From: G965197555 sp965197555
GTDB lineage: Bacteria; Chloroflexota; Dehalococcoidia; Lucifugimonadales; UBA3495
Length of the DNA: 64,000 nucleotides
Assembly: GCA_965197555.1 (NCBI GenBank)
Contig: OZ240213.1
Location: 3,472,001-3,536,000 of the forward strand
Direction of reading: 5' to 3'
Below, one piece after another: positions 61,559 through 64,000 of the stretch (the stretch's first letter is position 1; each line of letters begins with the position of its first letter). The notes beneath the pieces are model-generated. The model searched no databases and was not told the origin of the DNA. It saw only the letters and a program-made list of their open reading frames with translations. The position numbers were made by a program, and so were the translations under genes.

Positions 61559-61606
61559 TTGACATGCCTCAGCAACATTGTTAGCGTGAACATAGAACAT
61601 GTGTTT
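61559..61606 (+). promoter_or_regulatory. lexA promoter region with SOS box
   Basis: TTGACA (61559-61564) is a good -35; a -10 candidate TAGCGT follows 17 bases later. GAACATGTGTTT (61595-61606) matches the Gram-positive type LexA box GAACnnnnGTTC except the last base, and lies 14 bases before the lexA ATG, as expected for self-repression. Confidence 0.65.
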
Positions 61607-61620
61607 TGTGAAGGGTGGGT

Positions 61621-62274
61621 ATGGTAATTAGACGCAAGCTTCCATCAAGACGGCAGCAAATCCTGGAATTCATCCAAGGCTTCATTTCGGACAACGGGAT
61701 CCCTCCAACCGTACGGGACATTCAGAGAGCCTGTGATATAAGTTCCACCTCCGTGGTGGACTACAATCTTCACAAGCTGCGGCAGGACGGTTACCTAAAC
61801 CGCCGGCCCGATGTCGCTAGAGGAATCGAACTACTCGACGATGAAGGGCAGCCGGTGTCCAGCGCCCCCAGAGTGCAAATATTGGGAGCCATCGCCGCAG
61901 GCCAACCCCTTCCGGTGTTTTCGACGGAGGGAGCTGCTTCCAGCGCGGAGTTCGATACCATCGAGGTGTCACCGGATTTACAGCGTCGCCATGGGAAACT
62001 TTACGGCCTCACTATCAATGGAACGTCAATGATCGACGCTCTCATCGACGACGGTGACGTGGTCATCGTCAAGCCAACCCAGGAGGCTGCCAATGGCGAA
62101 ATGGTGGTGGCCTGGCTTAAACTCGAAGAAGAAGCAACGCTCAAGAGGTTCTACCAAGAAGGGGACCGGGTCCGGTTGCAGCCAGCCAATAGCCAGATGG
62201 TGCCCATCTATAGTCCCGCCGGGAACGTGGAAATCCGCGGCAAGGTGGTTGAAGTAATTCGCAAATTCGGCTGA
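61621..62274 (+). CDS. lexA: LexA repressor
   Basis: Represses SOS genes and cleaves itself after RecA activation. The 217-residue product has an N-terminal winged helix (IPPTVRDIQRACDISSTSVVDYNLHKL), the cleavage site Ala93-Gly94, the catalytic Ser136 (INGTSMIDALIDDGD) and Lys175 (ATLKRFY). ATG 61621 follows GAAGGG; GTG 61615 is a less likely start. It is preceded by an SOS box. Confidence 0.95.
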   Translation: MVIRRKLPSRRQQILEFIQGFISDNGIPPTVRDIQRACDISSTSVVDYNLHKLRQDGYLNRRPDVARGIELLDDEGQPVSSAPRVQILGAIAAGQPLPVFSTEGAASSAEFDTIEVSPDLQRRHGKLYGLTINGTSMIDALIDDGDVVIVKPTQEAANGEMVVAWLKLEEEATLKRFYQEGDRVRLQPANSQMVPIYSPAGNVEIRGKVVEVIRKFG

Positions 62275-62283
62275 GCGCCTTTC

Positions 62284-62649
62284 CTACCTGCGGCTGTTGC
62301 TTAGTGCGGCGTAGGTAGCAACTAGAAAGGGAACGCAATAAGTTAACGGAATCTTCCAGTACAAGGGGCTGGACCACCAGCCGTGGAACAGCTTGTCCCC
62401 CTGGTTTAGCAGGGTGAGCGCGGTCCCAACCACCAAGGCTACCGTCAACGACCGCCGTAGTAAGGGCCAGTGACGCACGGCGCACCCAAAACACTTGGCT
62501 ATCTCGCGCGGTGCTGTCCCGTTGGCCCTGAGGGGGTAATCCACCCTGAAGGCGAAGCTCCAACCTTCTCGCAGTGTTTTGTCGCAGCGAGAACATGTTG
62601 CAACTCGTGCCGAGTTTCTTACGGCAGCAGCTTCAGGACCGGGTGCCAC
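62284..62649 (-). CDS. nrtS: NrtS-like nitrate/nitrite transporter with N-terminal CxxC domain
   Basis: The 121-residue product resembles the small NrtS permease: two helices (about 66-83, VALVVGTALTLLNQGDKLF; and 98-116, WKIPLTYCVPFLVATYAAL) with the conserved NQGD and PFLV segments. The N-terminal half has two CxxC pairs (Cys19/22 and Cys53/56), which look like a zinc site not present in the shortest members. Such proteins may work as dimers. It is convergent with lexA, with only 9 bases between stops. Start is a GTG at 62649. Assignment is by pattern recall. Confidence 0.65.
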   Translation of the reverse strand: MAPGPEAAAVRNSARVATCSRCDKTLREGWSFAFRVDYPLRANGTAPREIAKCFGCAVRHWPLLRRSLTVALVVGTALTLLNQGDKLFHGWWSSPLYWKIPLTYCVPFLVATYAALSNSRR

Positions 62650-62832
62650 GTCTCAATGACCAGCCTGGCGGACCAATTGATAGCAATAGCTCTGGAAGAT
62701 TCCGGGGCATTTAAGTAAATGGGCTGCCCCAAACAAAGGTTGAGGGCGGGACTCACCGGCGAGGAGGCCCACGCCCTATTACAACTCAGCCTGCGGTATC
62801 TGATTTAGAATTCGCGTCTAACGGCCGAACCT

Positions 62833-62973
62833 TTATGCCTTTCCGATGCGAAAGACTTTAGTCCCACAAGTTGGGCATACTCCCTGGGTTGCAGGTCTAC
62901 CGTTTTTCAAAGTTACCTGTTGTGGACTGGAGATCTCCCGTTTGCTCCGGCATTTAAAGCAATACGCTTCCAT
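62833..62973 (-). CDS. DUF5679 small zinc-ribbon protein
   Basis: This 46-residue frame is real: it begins MEAYCFKCRSKREIS, has LKNGRPATQG and ends CPTCGTKVFRIGKA, matching the DUF5679 pattern with two CxxC knuckles (Cys5/8 and Cys33/36). The family is common in Chloroflexi and Actinobacteria; its role is unknown. ATG at 62973 follows a G-rich sequence with AAGAG. It is convergent with nothing; truB lies upstream on the same strand. Confidence 0.85.
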   Translation of the reverse strand: MEAYCFKCRSKREISSPQQVTLKNGRPATQGVCPTCGTKVFRIGKA

Positions 62974-63284
62974 CTCTTAACCCCCCATCCATAATGAGTC
63001 AGTGTGAAGCACTAAGGATTTCCTGTGAATAGCTCAAGGGACTGACCTCGCCGGCATTCATTACGTGCGAGGTCGCCAGATAACATCGCTAAAATATTCT
63101 GTGGGGCTGGACCGGTACGTCCGGCCACGCATTAGGCACGACCGAGAGTTGGGTAATGGAGATAAATAATACAGACCAGACGGATATTGTCAAGGCGGAC
63201 GCTCGGGCAATTCCCGATTTTAACAAGATGTGCGTTGTTGGCTCAGAAATCGGTCAAGAATGGTTTCGACCAAAACAACACCAA
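62974..63284. other. Intergenic region between truB and the DUF5679 gene
   Basis: Just over 300 bases. No supported gene, tRNA fold or terminator was recognised on either strand. Confidence 0.4.
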
Positions 63285-64000
63285 TCAAGGGTTGGCCGCC
63301 CGAAAAACTTTAACCGGGCGCCATAAGTTGGCAGAGCGGTCTAGCTGGACGAGGGCGAGAAACTGTCCGTCCGCTCCATAGGCTCGAAACAATTCCAGAT
63401 ACCCAGCGTCCCGGGGTGGAATCCCAAGGCTCACAGATTGCCCGTGCCTCAGGTATTCCTCGGCTTGCCGTCCAATAGCAACGCTCTGCAAGTCCTTTAG
63501 CACCCAGTCCACGGGGTGGAGCATCCCTAGCCACCCAGAAGGGCTGTTGGCGGCTTCCGTGAGTTGCTCCAGGGACACCGCCTCCTCGGCTAAAAAGGCA
63601 CCACAGGACATACGCACCAAGTCGGCCACATGGCCGCCACAACCCAAAGACTCCCCCAGATCGTGGGCTAATGACCGCATATAAGCGCCTTTGCCGCTTT
63701 CCACGTCCAGCGTTAGCGTCGGTGGTGAATAGTCTACTATCTGAGTACTACGTATCTCGACACGCCTGGGTTTCCGGTCTACTTGAACTCCTGCCCGGGC
63801 CAGTTTATACAGCCTTTGCCCTTGCACTTTGATCGCGCTATACATTGGCGGAGTCTGGTCGATCAAGCCTACAAATGATTCAAGGGTTTCTTCGACTTTC
63901 TGCATGGACAGGTCGTTGAGGTCTTTCTCGCTGACCACTTCCCCTTCGGCATCGTAGGTGGTGGTGGTGACTCCCAGCCTGATCTCCATGAGGTACCGCT
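63285..64000 (-). CDS. truB: tRNA pseudouridine synthase B, C-terminal part (gene runs off the window edge)
   Basis: Makes pseudouridine 55 in the T-loop of tRNAs. About 238 residues are visible: YLMEIRLGVTTTTYDAEG at the edge, then LESFVGLIDQTPPMYSAIKVQGQRLYKLARAG, the conserved TruB block, VESGKGAYMRSLAHDLG, and a C-terminal PUA-like region. The catalytic aspartate (in GxLDP) is upstream of the window. It ends at 63285. Confidence 0.93.
   Translation of the reverse strand, partial: RYLMEIRLGVTTTTYDAEGEVVSEKDLNDLSMQKVEETLESFVGLIDQTPPMYSAIKVQGQRLYKLARAGVQVDRKPRRVEIRSTQIVDYSPPTLTLDVESGKGAYMRSLAHDLGESLGCGGHVADLVRMSCGAFLAEEAVSLEQLTEAANSPSGWLGMLHPVDWVLKDLQSVAIGRQAEEYLRHGQSVSLGIPPRDAGYLELFRAYGADGQFLALVQLDRSANLWRPVKVFRAANP

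Noticed and set aside
62719..62808. 29-codon plus-strand frame before the DUF5679 gene
   Set aside because: Too short, no ribosome-binding site and no family match recalled.
1..64000. CRISPR array, tRNA, rRNA, prophage or transposase
   Set aside because: No regularly spaced direct repeats, cloverleaf-like sequence, rRNA sequence or transposase/integrase cargo was seen; the only tyrosine recombinase looks like housekeeping XerC/D.

Overview
The window reads as a piece of a moderately GC-rich bacterial chromosome carrying about 60 genes on both strands. It is mostly housekeeping, with an accessory layer of flavin-dependent and CoA-ester enzymes. Four luciferase-like (LLM) flavin oxidoreductases, two SCP-x/lipid-transfer type thiolases (one paired with a DUF35 OB-fold protein), an AtuA (DUF1446) plus DUF4387 pair, a DUF1800 protein, a lone acyl-CoA carboxylase beta subunit and a tiny DUF5679 zinc ribbon together suggest the Chloroflexota, most likely the SAR202/Dehalococcoidia side. 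That placement is inference from gene content; no rRNA or tRNA gene was recognised.

Layout. 1-3.4 kb: edge-truncated metallo-beta-lactamase-fold gene, DUF1800 protein, NHL-repeat protein. 3.4-9.0 kb (minus strand): glnS, gltX, rluD-type synthase, lspA with a zinc-ribbon tail, alpha/beta hydrolase; then a short repeat-rich gap. 9.3-13.2 kb (plus): threonine aldolase, a small coiled-coil membrane protein, AtuA, DUF4387, isochorismatase fold. 13.2-18.4 kb (minus): rarA, two tandem LLM paralogues, acyl-CoA carboxylase beta. 18.7-21.9 kb: folP-folK and groL. 22-31.5 kb: queG broken by a stop, EVE protein, Cys-less thiolase-like protein, xerC/D, a small membrane protein, uvrC, an unknown 223-residue protein, a PIG-L deacetylase and a decayed nuclease-like gene. 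31.6-34.5 kb (minus): LLM enzyme, orphan amino-acid-type binding lipoprotein, pterin dehydratase. 34.8-42 kb: frameshifted aspartic protease, argH-rpe, rpmB, thiL-tsaE-tsaB, ndk, rsfS, unknown lipoprotein. 42.4-50.2 kb: gltB-gltD and pyk. 50.3-58.8 kb: fourth LLM enzyme, VOC protein, thiolase/DUF35 pair, M20 peptidase, RidA-like protein, hpnB broken by a stop, Nudix hydrolase, two-domain EthD-like protein. 59-64 kb: gyrB, rpsT, lexA with an SOS box, an NrtS-like protein, DUF5679 and truB running off the edge.

Functional groupings. gltBD supplies glutamate, and glnS/gltX charge Gln and Glu tRNAs. folP-folK make the folate precursor. thiL sits with two of the tRNA t6A genes. lexA and uvrC belong to the DNA-damage response and rarA to replication-fork maintenance. 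The LLM enzymes, AtuA-like protein, thiolases, DUF35 and carboxylase point to breakdown of recalcitrant or terpenoid/acyl-CoA compounds, although no complete pathway is present.

The most striking property is that five genes that are otherwise well preserved carry single lesions: queG (TGG to TGA), hpnB (probably TTA to TAA), the Nudix gene (probably CAG to TAG near its end), the nuclease-like gene (one missing base and one TGA) and the aspartic protease (one missing base). Because all three stop codons are involved, recoding is unlikely; recent gene decay or assembly error is the better explanation. I did not find a clear new multi-gene defence or mobile system.
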